From NCBI RefSeq assembly GCF_050753345.1, contig NZ_JBLZFX010000004.1, positions 62,001 to 126,000 of the forward strand: a DNA stretch of 64,000 nucleotides, written 5' to 3'. Made by a program: the position numbers and the translations under genes. The DNA is from Alkalinema pantanalense (lineage in GTDB: Bacteria > Cyanobacteriota > Cyanobacteriia > Leptolyngbyales > Leptolyngbyaceae). The notes under the pieces were generated by a model. The model did not search any database. It saw only the letters and a program-made list of their open reading frames with translations, and had not been told where the DNA came from. This document shows positions 53,238 to 61,751 of the stretch, one piece after another; the stretch's first letter is position 1; every line of letters starts with the position of its first letter.

Positions 53238-54670
53238 TGTCTGGGTTAAATTTCCTGTCGTTTGTGGGTTTATTCGCCCTCTGCGGCATTGCATGGTTGG
53301 GATCGGAAAATCGCCGCCAAATTCCCTGGAAGGTGATTTTGTGGGGGCTGGGCTTGCAGCTCCTGTTGGGACTATTGGTCTTTCAAGTGGAAGCCAGTCG
53401 ATTGGTAATTGAACTGGTGAGCCGCAATATCAATGCCGTTCTAGATGCGACGGAAGCGGGCGCACGGTTTCTGTTTGGCGATCTGCTCGTCCCGGATTTC
53501 ACGAAGCCCACTGGGCCGATCGCGGCGGGTCGTTGGATTGCCCGTACGGTGACGCCTGCCTACGTGCCAGTTCCGGGCGATCGCCTCAGTCCAGAGAATT
53601 TAAATCTCGGCTATGTACTGGCCTTCCGTGCCTTACCGTCGGTCATCTTTTTCTCGGCGTTGATGGCCTTGCTCTATAATTTGCGCCTGATTCAGCCGAT
53701 CGTGGCGCTATTTGCCAAGATTTTTCGCCGCACCATGGGCCTGAGCGGAGCCGAAGCGCTAAGTGGAGCCGCCAATATTTTCGTTGGGATTGAGTCGGCC
53801 TTGGTGGTGCGTCCATTCTTGGTGGACATGACCCGCAGCGAACTCTGCGCCATTCTTGCCTCTTGCTACGGCAGCATTGCTTCCACCGTATTGGCCCTAT
53901 ATGCCGGTCTGTTGCGGCCTGCTTTCCCCAACATTGTGGGGCATTTAGTGTCAGCTTCATTTATGGCGATTCCCGCCTGTTTTGTCCTATCGAAAATCCT
54001 GGTTCCCGAAACGGAGGTTCCCCGTACCCTAGGCGGTATGCCGGATAAAACCGATGCCGAAGAGGAAGAAATCGAAAAAATGAACCCGATGGAGGCGGTG
54101 ATCACGGGTTCCCTAGACGGCGTCAAGTTGGCAGTGGCGATCGCGGCGTTGTTGATTGCGATTTTGGGCTTGGTGGCGTTGGTCAATCTCTTTTTCGGCA
54201 ATCTAGCAGCCCTGGCCCAAAGTCAAAATGCGGTGCTTGCCAAGATCGGCAGCCTGTTCAAAGTCATCACGGTTCAGAATATTCTTGGGGCGCTGTTTTT
54301 ACCCTTAACGGCGCTTACGGGCGTGTCTAGTAGTTGGCCGGAACTGTGGAATGTATCCGTGTTGGTGGGTCGCCGCTTAGTGGAAACGGAGATTCCGTCC
54401 TACCTGGAACTGGCAAGATTGTCCCAGGCTGGGGGGTTAAGCGATCGCGCCTTGGTGATTACCAGTTACATTCTCTGCGGCTTTGCCCATATTCCTTCGG
54501 TGGGCATTTTTGTGGGGGGCTTTGTCAGCTTGATTCCGTCCCGCCGGAGGGACTTGAGTGAACTGGGCTGGAAGGCGCTCTGGGCGGCGACCTTGGCGAC
54601 GTTGATGATGGGTTGTATTGCTGGGGTGTTTTATTCCAGTGGGGCAACTCAGTCGATCGTTGGACGCTAG
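53237..54670 (+). CDS. NupC-family concentrative nucleoside transporter
   Basis: A multi-span inner-membrane transporter of about 477 residues that probably imports nucleosides with Na+ or H+. It has many hydrophobic helices. MGLSGAEALSGAANIFVGIES (about 170-190) holds the conserved core of CNT transporters, and the C-terminal VITSYILCGFAHIPSVGIFVGG is the family's second core repeat. The GTG at 53237 shares its first base with the last base of the preceding TAG stop; a TTG two codons upstream is the alternative. Translational coupling with the glycosyltransferase gene is likely. Confidence 0.88.
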   Translation: MSGLNFLSFVGLFALCGIAWLGSENRRQIPWKVILWGLGLQLLLGLLVFQVEASRLVIELVSRNINAVLDATEAGARFLFGDLLVPDFTKPTGPIAAGRWIARTVTPAYVPVPGDRLSPENLNLGYVLAFRALPSVIFFSALMALLYNLRLIQPIVALFAKIFRRTMGLSGAEALSGAANIFVGIESALVVRPFLVDMTRSELCAILASCYGSIASTVLALYAGLLRPAFPNIVGHLVSASFMAIPACFVLSKILVPETEVPRTLGGMPDKTDAEEEEIEKMNPMEAVITGSLDGVKLAVAIAALLIAILGLVALVNLFFGNLAALAQSQNAVLAKIGSLFKVITVQNILGALFLPLTALTGVSSSWPELWNVSVLVGRRLVETEIPSYLELARLSQAGGLSDRALVITSYILCGFAHIPSVGIFVGGFVSLIPSRRRDLSELGWKALWAATLATLMMGCIAGVFYSSGATQSIVGR

Positions 54671-54745
54671 GAAGTGATTAGCTATCGAGGAATTGACATT
54701 CTAGGGATTGATACTCTGGGGATTACAAGGCGAGGTAAGTGGGTA

Positions 54746-55534
54746 ATGGTAAGAAAGTTACGTTGGCTGGGCTGGAGTCTGTTAACGGCGATCGTGCTGG
54801 TGGTGACCAGTTTTGGGTTCAGTGGCTTCGATCGCTTGCTGGCCCAAACGCCTGCGGCAACGCCAGTACCTGCGCCGACCCAAGAAGCGCCGGTTAACGC
54901 AGTGCCGATCTCGCCCCTGCCCGGTTCCCGCGTTGAACCCCCGTCTCCTAGTCCCAGTCCCAGTCCCTTGCCTACAGCGGTTCCGGTGACGATTCCTTCC
55001 GGACAAGGTTCGCCCAGCCCCACCGCTTCCCCCCCGCCCTTACCGATTCCCACTGCGCCCCCCGTAGCGCTTCCCTCGGCTCCAGCGTTACCCGTGGCTG
55101 GGGAGTATAAGGATCCTACGGGTCGCTTCCGGGTCGCCAAGCTGAAGGATTATCAATTTTCGCCGCTGGGAGACAGCTTTTTAGCGGAAGCGATCGATGG
55201 CAAGCTGTCCTATACCGTGTTGGCGCAGTCCCTCGCACAACTGAACTTGCCACCCGTCGTGTCGATCGATCAGTTGGTGCAAGTGGCAAAAACGGCCTTT
55301 CAGCGGGGGGAAGGGTTCCAAGTGACAAACCAACAGCCTCTGCTGAATGGGGTATTGCTGGATTGGGCGGGGGCCTTAACGATCGGGGGACAAACGCAGC
55401 CGGTTAGCGGCTCGATCGTCGCTAAGCAGGTCAATTCCCAGGTGTTGCTCCTGCTGATTGCGGCAACGGAAGCTGGAAAAAATGATGTACCCGGTGCCCT
55501 GACTGCGTTGAATGATAGTTTGCAAGGGCTGTAA
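54746..55534 (+). CDS. Exported Pro-rich lipoprotein-like protein, unknown function
   Basis: About 262 residues. A basic start and hydrophobic segment (about 10-30) form a signal peptide with possible cleavage after LLAQ. A long Pro/Ser/Ala-rich low-complexity stretch (about 33-120) follows, then a folded C-terminal domain (about 125-262; YKDPTGRFRVAKLKDYQFSPLG onward). The folded part resembles domains in cyanobacterial secreted proteins whose role is unknown. The ATG at 54746 has only a weak preceding AGGTAAG. It lies 75 bp after the transporter gene on the same strand. Confidence 0.68.
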   Translation: MVRKLRWLGWSLLTAIVLVVTSFGFSGFDRLLAQTPAATPVPAPTQEAPVNAVPISPLPGSRVEPPSPSPSPSPLPTAVPVTIPSGQGSPSPTASPPPLPIPTAPPVALPSAPALPVAGEYKDPTGRFRVAKLKDYQFSPLGDSFLAEAIDGKLSYTVLAQSLAQLNLPPVVSIDQLVQVAKTAFQRGEGFQVTNQQPLLNGVLLDWAGALTIGGQTQPVSGSIVAKQVNSQVLLLLIAATEAGKNDVPGALTALNDSLQGL

Positions 55535-55604
55535 ATGGAGCGTCGCTAGCAAAATATCTAGAACTTCCGGACTCGTTCCACCAGACTTCATTCCCACATT
55601 CTGC

Positions 55605-56387
55605 CTAGACCCAACCTTTCAGCCAGTAAATCAACATCCCGATATATTCCTTGATGGCGCGGGTGGTCGATCGCAGGTTTTCGGCTTCCGGTAAGAGGTT
55701 GAGTAGGAAACTTTGAAGACTGGGCGGTTGATTCGGGGTCGTGACAATGAAATCTGTGGTCGCGGGAATGGGATTCATGCCCAGCTTGCGAAAAATCATC
55801 AGCGATCGCGGCATGTGCATCGCCGAAGTCACCAACAGCATCTGCGAAATCTGGTTTTGCTCAGCAATTTTTTGGATATTCACCGCATTTTCGCGGGTAT
55901 TGAGGGAATTGGGTTCCAACAGCATGGCCGATCGGGGTACGCCCATCGTTTCCATAAACGTAGCCATATCCTCCGCTTCGGAAATGCCAGGGCCACGCCA
56001 GCCAATCCGTCCACCACTCAGAATCACCTTGGGGGCTTTGCCGTCTCGGTACAGTTTGGCGGCATAGAGCACCCGATCGCCCTCATCGGACATTTCCACC
56101 CAGGGGCGAGGCGGTAAGGCCGATTGGGTCGCCCCGCCCAAAACAGCTATCGCCTGGGCATTGGGCAACGGTTGGGGAAGGTTTTGTTTCTCTAGCGATC
56201 GCACTAAAAAAGAACTAAAGGCTCCGCTACTGCTAACCAGCAGAATTACAGTTGATAGGGCGATCGGAATTAATGCAAGCCGCGATCGTTTGCGCAAAAT
56301 TAAAACGATCGCGGCCACTAGCATCCACAACGCTAAGCCCAATGGGTAAATAAACAGCGGCAGCAGTTTAGAAAGAAACAGAAACAT
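55605..56387 (-). CDS. YdcF/SanA-like DUF218 membrane protein
   Basis: A 260-residue protein with two N-terminal membrane spans (about 8-29 and 37-55) and a periplasmic DUF218 domain. The domain has AIAVLGGATQSALPPRPWVEMSDEGDRVL, GKAPKVILSGG, then MLLEPNSLNTRENA and LLVTSAMHMPRS, the conserved acidic and Thr/Ser/His positions of the family. E. coli relatives ElyC and SanA act on envelope integrity and peptidoglycan or lipid-carrier metabolism. It is convergent with the exported Pro-rich protein gene. Confidence 0.88.
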   Translation of the reverse strand: MFLFLSKLLPLFIYPLGLALWMLVAAIVLILRKRSRLALIPIALSTVILLVSSSGAFSSFLVRSLEKQNLPQPLPNAQAIAVLGGATQSALPPRPWVEMSDEGDRVLYAAKLYRDGKAPKVILSGGRIGWRGPGISEAEDMATFMETMGVPRSAMLLEPNSLNTRENAVNIQKIAEQNQISQMLLVTSAMHMPRSLMIFRKLGMNPIPATTDFIVTTPNQPPSLQSFLLNLLPEAENLRSTTRAIKEYIGMLIYWLKGWV

Positions 56388-56577
56388 GTCGGTTCATTGA
56401 TCAAGAAGCAATGAACACTATTTAAGCGCAACTTAAGCGCAACATGACTGGATAGAACGACCGATGGGGCATTGGTTGGGAGATTGTTTAAGCCTCCCGA
56501 TCGTCCCAATACTTGTCTAGGTCATCTGCGGGTGTAGCAAAGCGGAGATCGTTCAACCCGTCACTTGGTTCAACCCG

Positions 56578-56649
56578 CTATTTCGTTTCACTTAACTATT
56601 TCGTTTCACTTAACTATTTCGTTTCACTTAACTATTTCGTTTCACTTAA
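56578..56649. repeat. Four perfect 18-bp tandem repeats overlapping a stop codon
   Basis: ctatttcgtttcacttaa is repeated at 56578-56595, 56596-56613, 56614-56631 and 56632-56649 with no mismatch. The last copy contains the stop codon of the HTH gene at 56646-56648, so each minus-strand copy carries a repeated TTAAGTGAAACGAAATAG. It is the clearest of the tandem duplications in this window. Confidence 0.95.
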
Positions 56650-57599
56650 ATGGCGTAAACTTGGCCATCGAGCAGTAGACGAGTAATGCCCTTGGCGCGG
56701 AGATGCAAGGCGGCTTTTTGGAAAACCCGACTGTCGGGCACCTTGATTACCCGTTGGGTGCGCGTATTGGAAAATCGCTTGGCAACCCGATGGTTGTCAA
56801 AGACGGGCAGTGTCATTTCTTGAATCTCATCACTGGACATGTGACCCAACTCGCCGAATTCTTGGAGCGGACGCACGACTAAATCCGCTGTGCGATCGAC
56901 CACCAGGTAACAGACTCGAGGCATCTCAGCATCAGCTAGCGGCACAATGCTAACTACGCTTTGGACGTGTAAGGTCGGCAGGGGCGATAACCCATCCTCC
57001 TCCTCGTCATCTTCATCATCAAAGTCTTCGTCTAGATCGTCGAGATCATCTAGATCGTCATCCTCTTCTTCGTCAAGTTCTGCTTCTCGGGAGGCGCTGG
57101 CCAGCTCATCCACCACAGAACCTACCATATCTGCATCGACAACGCTTTCTACTTGATTGCGTTTGATGGGTTTGGGCCGATCGGAGGACAACTTTTCGAC
57201 GGCGGGTAACCTCTCTGCCATTGCGACTTGTTCTGCAACAGCTTCAGAGGCAATGGATTCTGCAACAGCTTCAGGATCCGATTCAGTAACGATCGACCGT
57301 CGCCGGGAACGTCGTCCTGCGGATGATTCAGCTTCTACCGTTGGCAATTCTACGGTCTCTAGCAAATTTCCTTGTACGGGCGACACCTCTATCGGCGCGA
57401 CCTCGATCGGACTGCGCGATCGCTTTTGCTGCACCAAACTGTCATATTCCTCAACGGACATTTCGCTCTTGAGGATCCGACCGATCGTAGTATTGCTCAC
57501 CCCGTACCGTTCTGCGATCGTCAAAGCGTTCTCAGCGGGGTGGCGATAGAGTTCTACGATTTTACGTTTATCTGCTGCAGTTAGTCGTCGAGCGCTCAT
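56646..57599 (-). CDS. HTH protein with long acidic region, unknown function
   Basis: A 317-residue protein. The N-terminal 55 residues (LTAADKRKIVELYRHPAENALTIAERYGVS then NTTIGRILKSEMS) form a helix-turn-helix like those in transposases and resolvases. A long low-complexity middle contains a run of Asp/Glu residues (about 175-205) and Pro/Glu/Val-rich stretches. The C-terminal 110 residues look folded (VQSVVSIVPLADAEMPRVCYLVVD onward). A regulatory DNA-binding protein with an acidic linker is the simplest reading. The downstream end is the 18-bp repeat array. Confidence 0.7.
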   Translation of the reverse strand: MSARRLTAADKRKIVELYRHPAENALTIAERYGVSNTTIGRILKSEMSVEEYDSLVQQKRSRSPIEVAPIEVSPVQGNLLETVELPTVEAESSAGRRSRRRSIVTESDPEAVAESIASEAVAEQVAMAERLPAVEKLSSDRPKPIKRNQVESVVDADMVGSVVDELASASREAELDEEEDDDLDDLDDLDEDFDDEDDEEEDGLSPLPTLHVQSVVSIVPLADAEMPRVCYLVVDRTADLVVRPLQEFGELGHMSSDEIQEMTLPVFDNHRVAKRFSNTRTQRVIKVPDSRVFQKAALHLRAKGITRLLLDGQVYAI

Positions 57600-57668
57600 G
57601 TAGCCACAGGATGGAATTTGCCTTACTTATTCTAAGCCTTCGACTCCCAAAGCAGTCAGAAAATCCCA

Positions 57669-58673
57669 TCAAGAAACTGGAATTTCGATCACTTGCCCCG
57701 TTTCCGCCGATCGCCGGGCTGCTTCTGCCACCTTCAAGGTGTATAAACTCTCCTGTACCGTGACATATAGCGGTTTACCCTCAAAGAGGTGATCTAGTAC
57801 TGCAGCAGTATCCTTGGCGAATAGGCCGCGACGGGTACCCACCGCCAAATTATGCGACCCTTGAGCATTGACCCACATACCATTATCGCCATCAAAAATT
57901 AATCCACCCTGACTACCATGCACTTCCAGTTTGCGTTCCGTTTGCCACAGGGCTTCCCCTTTACCGTAGATCACATCTAGGATTAATCCCTGCTGGAATT
58001 GCAACTGGACGGAACAGAGGCAACTGCTGTAATAGGCGGGATCGACCCCATTGGTGTGCTGATAATTCACCCGGCAACTGATGGAAGTGACTTGGCCAAA
58101 GGCATGGGTAAACCGATGTAAACGCGACAATGCACCCGTTAAGGGAAAGCCAAACAGTTGATGATTAAATGTCCACTTCTGGGGTGCAGGGCGTTGGGGA
58201 TTGATTGTGGCGTAGCGGGCATAGAAGGGGTTGCCAATTTTGGATAAATTCTCCAGCAGTGCTTGATGCACACCACCCATTAGTTCAATATGTTCCACAT
58301 GCAGGAGCCGTTTCTGATTTGCGGCCAGGGCAATTAAGGATTCAGCCTCGGATACATCCAGTGCTAGGGGATATTCCACCACTACATGCTTCCCGGCAAA
58401 TAGAGCGGCTCGGGCGATCGCGGCATGGTCTGCATTGAGGTTGGAAATAATGACCAGATCCACCGCCGATGAATTAACTACGCCCTGCCAAGAGTCAAAG
58501 GCTTGGGTTTGATGGGTTGTGGCAAAGACGTCTAATTTGTCACGGGTATGACCCGCCACACCGATTAACTGAGCACGGGGTTCTTCATTAATCACCTCTG
58601 CCCGCACCTTGGCGGCGTAACCTGTACCGATGAGCCCTACTCCGATCGGAGGTGTCAACGTTCCCTGTGCCAT
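57669..58673 (-). CDS. bvdR: Biliverdin reductase BvdR-type oxidoreductase
   Basis: A Gfo/Idh/MocA-fold oxidoreductase of 334 residues. The Rossmann GTGYAAKVRAE follows the N-terminus. The sequence matches Synechocystis BvdR as I recall it: LLHVEHIELMGGVHQA (about 118-133), PAPQKWTFNHQLFGFPLTGAL and the C-terminal VGTRRGLFAKDTAAVLDHL followed by GKPLYVTVQESLYTL. BvdR reduces biliverdin to bilirubin with NADPH and affects phycobilisome content. The start has GGGAGC 8 nt upstream. The gene is monocistronic. Confidence 0.82.
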   Translation of the reverse strand: MAQGTLTPPIGVGLIGTGYAAKVRAEVINEEPRAQLIGVAGHTRDKLDVFATTHQTQAFDSWQGVVNSSAVDLVIISNLNADHAAIARAALFAGKHVVVEYPLALDVSEAESLIALAANQKRLLHVEHIELMGGVHQALLENLSKIGNPFYARYATINPQRPAPQKWTFNHQLFGFPLTGALSRLHRFTHAFGQVTSISCRVNYQHTNGVDPAYYSSCLCSVQLQFQQGLILDVIYGKGEALWQTERKLEVHGSQGGLIFDGDNGMWVNAQGSHNLAVGTRRGLFAKDTAAVLDHLFEGKPLYVTVQESLYTLKVAEAARRSAETGQVIEIPVS

Positions 58674-59240
58674 CTTTTGCTCCCAGCCTCACCATGGTTG
58701 TCTAGTCTTAAGGTTACTAGGATTCGACGAGAGACTTGCAGGCGTGCCAATTTTTTGTTGAAGGGGTGGATGATGTGATGGTTAGTCGGGGGCTTGTGTG
58801 TAGGAGTCACGGTGGTTCCTCCCCTAGCGTTCTCGTTCAGGGTTTAACCCTTGGAGATAGGAAATAAATAGCGCAGCATAGCCACGCCGCCAACCATCAC
58901 TAGCGAAATAATGATGAGCATGAGTGCGATCGGTGACATATTTCTGATCAAAGCGTCTGGGGACAAAAATGTGACAAATCTGTGTGATTTCTTCTACCGT
59001 AACAACTAGACTTGACGGTGCTATGACTGGCATATCACAGCTGCGTGACTGGGGGATGTCATACGTCCGTCCCAGGGATTTCTATGTTCGCAGATTACCG
59101 AGATCCCCTTCTGCCAGAGTTTTTTCTTCGATGCGGTATTTTGTGAAGCTCAACCGCATCTGTGTTGTTGGCAAGTCACATCCATCCACTCATCTACCCA
59201 TCTACTGCTCCCCTGGGAATGTTCTATGTCCGTTGTTCCC
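58674..59240. other. Intergenic region with a possible short gene
   Basis: About 570 bp. The only coding candidate is the 31-codon minus-strand frame at 58844-58939. The rest shows no clear elements apart from the ends of flanking genes. Confidence 0.5.
58844..58939 (-). CDS. Candidate 31-residue single-span membrane peptide
   Basis: A frame starting MSPIALMLIIISLVMVGGVAM and ending RYLFPISKG would give one membrane helix (about 4-22) followed by a basic tail. The size is that of photosystem, b6f or transporter accessory peptides, but I do not recognise it, and the start has no good ribosome-binding site. It could be chance. Confidence 0.35.
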   Translation of the reverse strand: MSPIALMLIIISLVMVGGVAMLRYLFPISKG

Positions 59241-60359
59241 TTAGGTATTTCCTTTTTTGGCGATCGGTAGAGAAAATGCAAAGGTGCTGCCTTTCCCTAA
59301 CTCGCTTTGTACGGTAATTGTGCCCTTTTGTAATTCCACTAAGCGACGTGAGATTGCCAGCCCAATGCCCGTACCGCCGGAATTACGATTCCTCGATCGA
59401 TCCGATCGCCAAAACCGTTCAAAGACGTGGGGTAAATCTTCTTGGGCAATGCCTTTGCCGGTATCTTCCACGGCGATCCAGAGCATTCCCGACTGCGGCC
59501 AAGCCCTAACCATCACATAGCCGATCGAGGTGTAGCGTAGGGCATTGCCAATCAGATTGACCAGGACTTGTTCCACCCGCTCTGGATCGGCATAGACATT
59601 GGGTAAATCCTTGGAGCAGTCCAACTTCAGTTCCGTTTCTCCGCCAATTAACTGGTCGGAAAAACGCTGCACGAGGGCATTTAACAAGGGCCAAATCTCA
59701 AAGGAACGGGGATCGATCGGCAAATATCCGGCTTCCGCCTTAGATAGCTCTTGCAAATCGTTAACCAACCGCTTCAGCCGTCCGGTTTCCCGCGCCAGTC
59801 GATCGTAAATTTCCGGTGTGGGATCGATCGTGCCGTCGGCCATGCCTTCCAGATAGCCTTCCACGATCGTGAGTGGGGTGCGTAACTCATGGGTCAGGTC
59901 ACTCACCAGATCCCGGCGGCGTTGTTCCACATCTTCCAACGCCAAGGCCATCCGGTTAAAACTGTCGGCAAAGCGGTTCAGTTCTGGAATATCGCTGGCA
60001 GGCATGCGTTCCTCTAGGTTCCCGGCGGCAAATTTTTGGGTAATCCGCTGCATCTGGATCAACGGCTGCACAATCCGTTTGGAGACCAGGTAGCTCAGAA
60101 ATCCCGCCGCACTGCCGCCCAAAATCATCGACCAAAACGCACCCCGGCTCCAGGCGGATTCAAAGCCATCCACCAACCGCCTTTTGACGGCATAAAGTGT
60201 AAAGCCCTGAAACTCCATGGTTTGCAGGTGTTCAACAAATAACTGCGGCGAATAGTACTTCCCGATCGCCAACAGTGTTCCAATGCCCACCACCATGACC
60301 ACAATGTGGGACAAAAATAGTCTGGCCCGGAGCCCAAGTGCTGGCATTGATTTCTCCAC
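59241..60359 (-). CDS. HAMP-domain sensor histidine kinase
   Basis: A 372-residue membrane sensor kinase. Two hydrophobic segments (about 14-34 and 75-95) bracket a short periplasmic loop. A HAMP domain (about 92-145) leads to HisKA with H157 in DLTHELRTPLTIVEGYLEGM. The HATPase domain has NLIGNALRYT, EDTGKGIAQEDLPHVFERFWR and GGTGIGLAISRRLVE. The small external loop leaves little room for ligand binding, so membrane-derived cues are likely. It lies 80 bp downstream of, and in the same direction as, its response regulator, hence a two-component operon. Confidence 0.93.
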   Translation of the reverse strand: MEKSMPALGLRARLFLSHIVVMVVGIGTLLAIGKYYSPQLFVEHLQTMEFQGFTLYAVKRRLVDGFESAWSRGAFWSMILGGSAAGFLSYLVSKRIVQPLIQMQRITQKFAAGNLEERMPASDIPELNRFADSFNRMALALEDVEQRRRDLVSDLTHELRTPLTIVEGYLEGMADGTIDPTPEIYDRLARETGRLKRLVNDLQELSKAEAGYLPIDPRSFEIWPLLNALVQRFSDQLIGGETELKLDCSKDLPNVYADPERVEQVLVNLIGNALRYTSIGYVMVRAWPQSGMLWIAVEDTGKGIAQEDLPHVFERFWRSDRSRNRNSGGTGIGLAISRRLVELQKGTITVQSELGKGSTFAFSLPIAKKGNT

Positions 60360-60439
60360 TCACCGCTTCCTCAAATTTAGAGAGGATTATGTCACTCTCT
60401 CTGTAACTAGTTTCTCAATTCAGAAGTGCCTAACCCGGA

Positions 60440-61144
60440 CTAACTGGCATCTTCAAATTTATACCCTACCCCAATGACCGTTTTAACAAAGGTGGGGCTC
60501 GAGGGATCGGGCTCAATCTTTTTGCGTAGACGGGCAATGTGGGTATCGACGACCCGTTCATCACCGAAGAAATCGCTACCCCACAACTTATCAATCAGTT
60601 GGCTGCGGTTCCAGACCCGACCGGGATAGCTGAGAAACGTCGCGAGCAGATCAAATTCCAGCGTGGTCAGATCTAAAGATTCCGGCTGCTGCTCCGGTAA
60701 ATGGCGTGTGGCCGATCGTTGATCCATGTCGATCGTAAAGCTGGCGGTTTGGTAGGTTTGGCTTTGGCCCCCTTGGCGTAGCGATCGCCGCAACAACGCC
60801 CGCACCCGTGCCACTAATTCCTTAGGACTGAAGGGCTTCACCATATAGTCATCGGCTCCGGTGGAAAGACCAATGATGCGATCGATCTCTTCACCCTTAG
60901 CGGTCAGCATCAAAATGTAGGGATCCTTGGCTCCTGGTTTTTGCCGAATTCGGGCGCAGACTTCCAATCCGTCTAATTCTGGAATCATCAAATCCAAAAT
61001 AATCAAATCGGGCTGCATTTCCTGAAATACTTGGAGCGCCGATCGGCCATCCCGGCAGGAACGACAAGTAAAGCCTTCCTTTTCTAGGTAAAGCTGAATC
61101 AGTTGGGCAATTTCGGCTTCATCTTCAACGATCAGGATTTGCAT
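60440..61144 (-). CDS. OmpR-family response regulator
   Basis: A 234-residue response regulator. The receiver has E7/D8, phospho-acceptor D51 (in LIILDLMIPELDG) and the conserved Lys in DDYMVKPFSPKEL. A winged-helix domain follows (about 130-230) with VWNRSQLIDKLWG, VVDTHIARLRKKIE and VIGVGYKF. It is the first gene of a two-component operon with the HAMP kinase. The target promoters are not evident. It differs clearly in sequence from RpaB in this window. Confidence 0.93.
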   Translation of the reverse strand: MQILIVEDEAEIAQLIQLYLEKEGFTCRSCRDGRSALQVFQEMQPDLIILDLMIPELDGLEVCARIRQKPGAKDPYILMLTAKGEEIDRIIGLSTGADDYMVKPFSPKELVARVRALLRRSLRQGGQSQTYQTASFTIDMDQRSATRHLPEQQPESLDLTTLEFDLLATFLSYPGRVWNRSQLIDKLWGSDFFGDERVVDTHIARLRKKIEPDPSSPTFVKTVIGVGYKFEDAS

Positions 61145-61293
61145 GACTTGAAATCATCCTTCACTCTTCACTGTCAGTGTAGCTTCCCAGCCCATTTCTA
61201 GGATTTTTGACTCGGAGACAAACTTGGGGATAAACAAAGTGAAAAATAGGGGTTGCTAAATTCTCAATCTTCCGGTTATATTAATAGAGACGA

Positions 61294-61367
<74 letters not shown>

Positions 61368-61751
61368 CTTAATAAGACTCTAATGAGTGCTTTAAAATTC
61401 GTAAAGGCTCCAGCGGGTAACTGTTGGAGCCTTTAACGTTTATTTCATCAAATTGATTTCACTAAGTTGATTTCACCAACATTGTGAAGCTTGCCTTAGT
61501 TTGTAACTTGCTTGAGTGGAGAACCCACCTGCGATTATTCTCTTCAAGAGTTGAGTAAACTGATGTATCGTTTACCGTCTGCGGAATTCCAGAGCATCGT
61601 CATGTAGTTTGGCTGGCACGATCGGGGTAGGTTCAATGGTGTAGTTTGACTTGCCTGAGTTAACCTTCAATGAAATTGCTGAAAAATTTGATCCGATCGT
61701 CGCTTTTTCGCCCATCCTAAAATATGTGATTTTTCACGGTTGGTTAACACC
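61368..61751. other. Intergenic region between tRNA and uppS
   Basis: No gene. It contains the tRNA terminator (61402-61435) and the uppS promoter region. gatttcac repeats occur near 61450-61480. Confidence 0.6.
61402..61435 (+). terminator. Hairpin after tRNA-Met
   Basis: Perfect 11-bp stem TAAAGGCTCCA/TGGAGCCTTTA with a 12-nt loop, 35 bp past the tRNA. No long T-run follows, but it is the only candidate to end the tRNA transcript. Confidence 0.6.
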
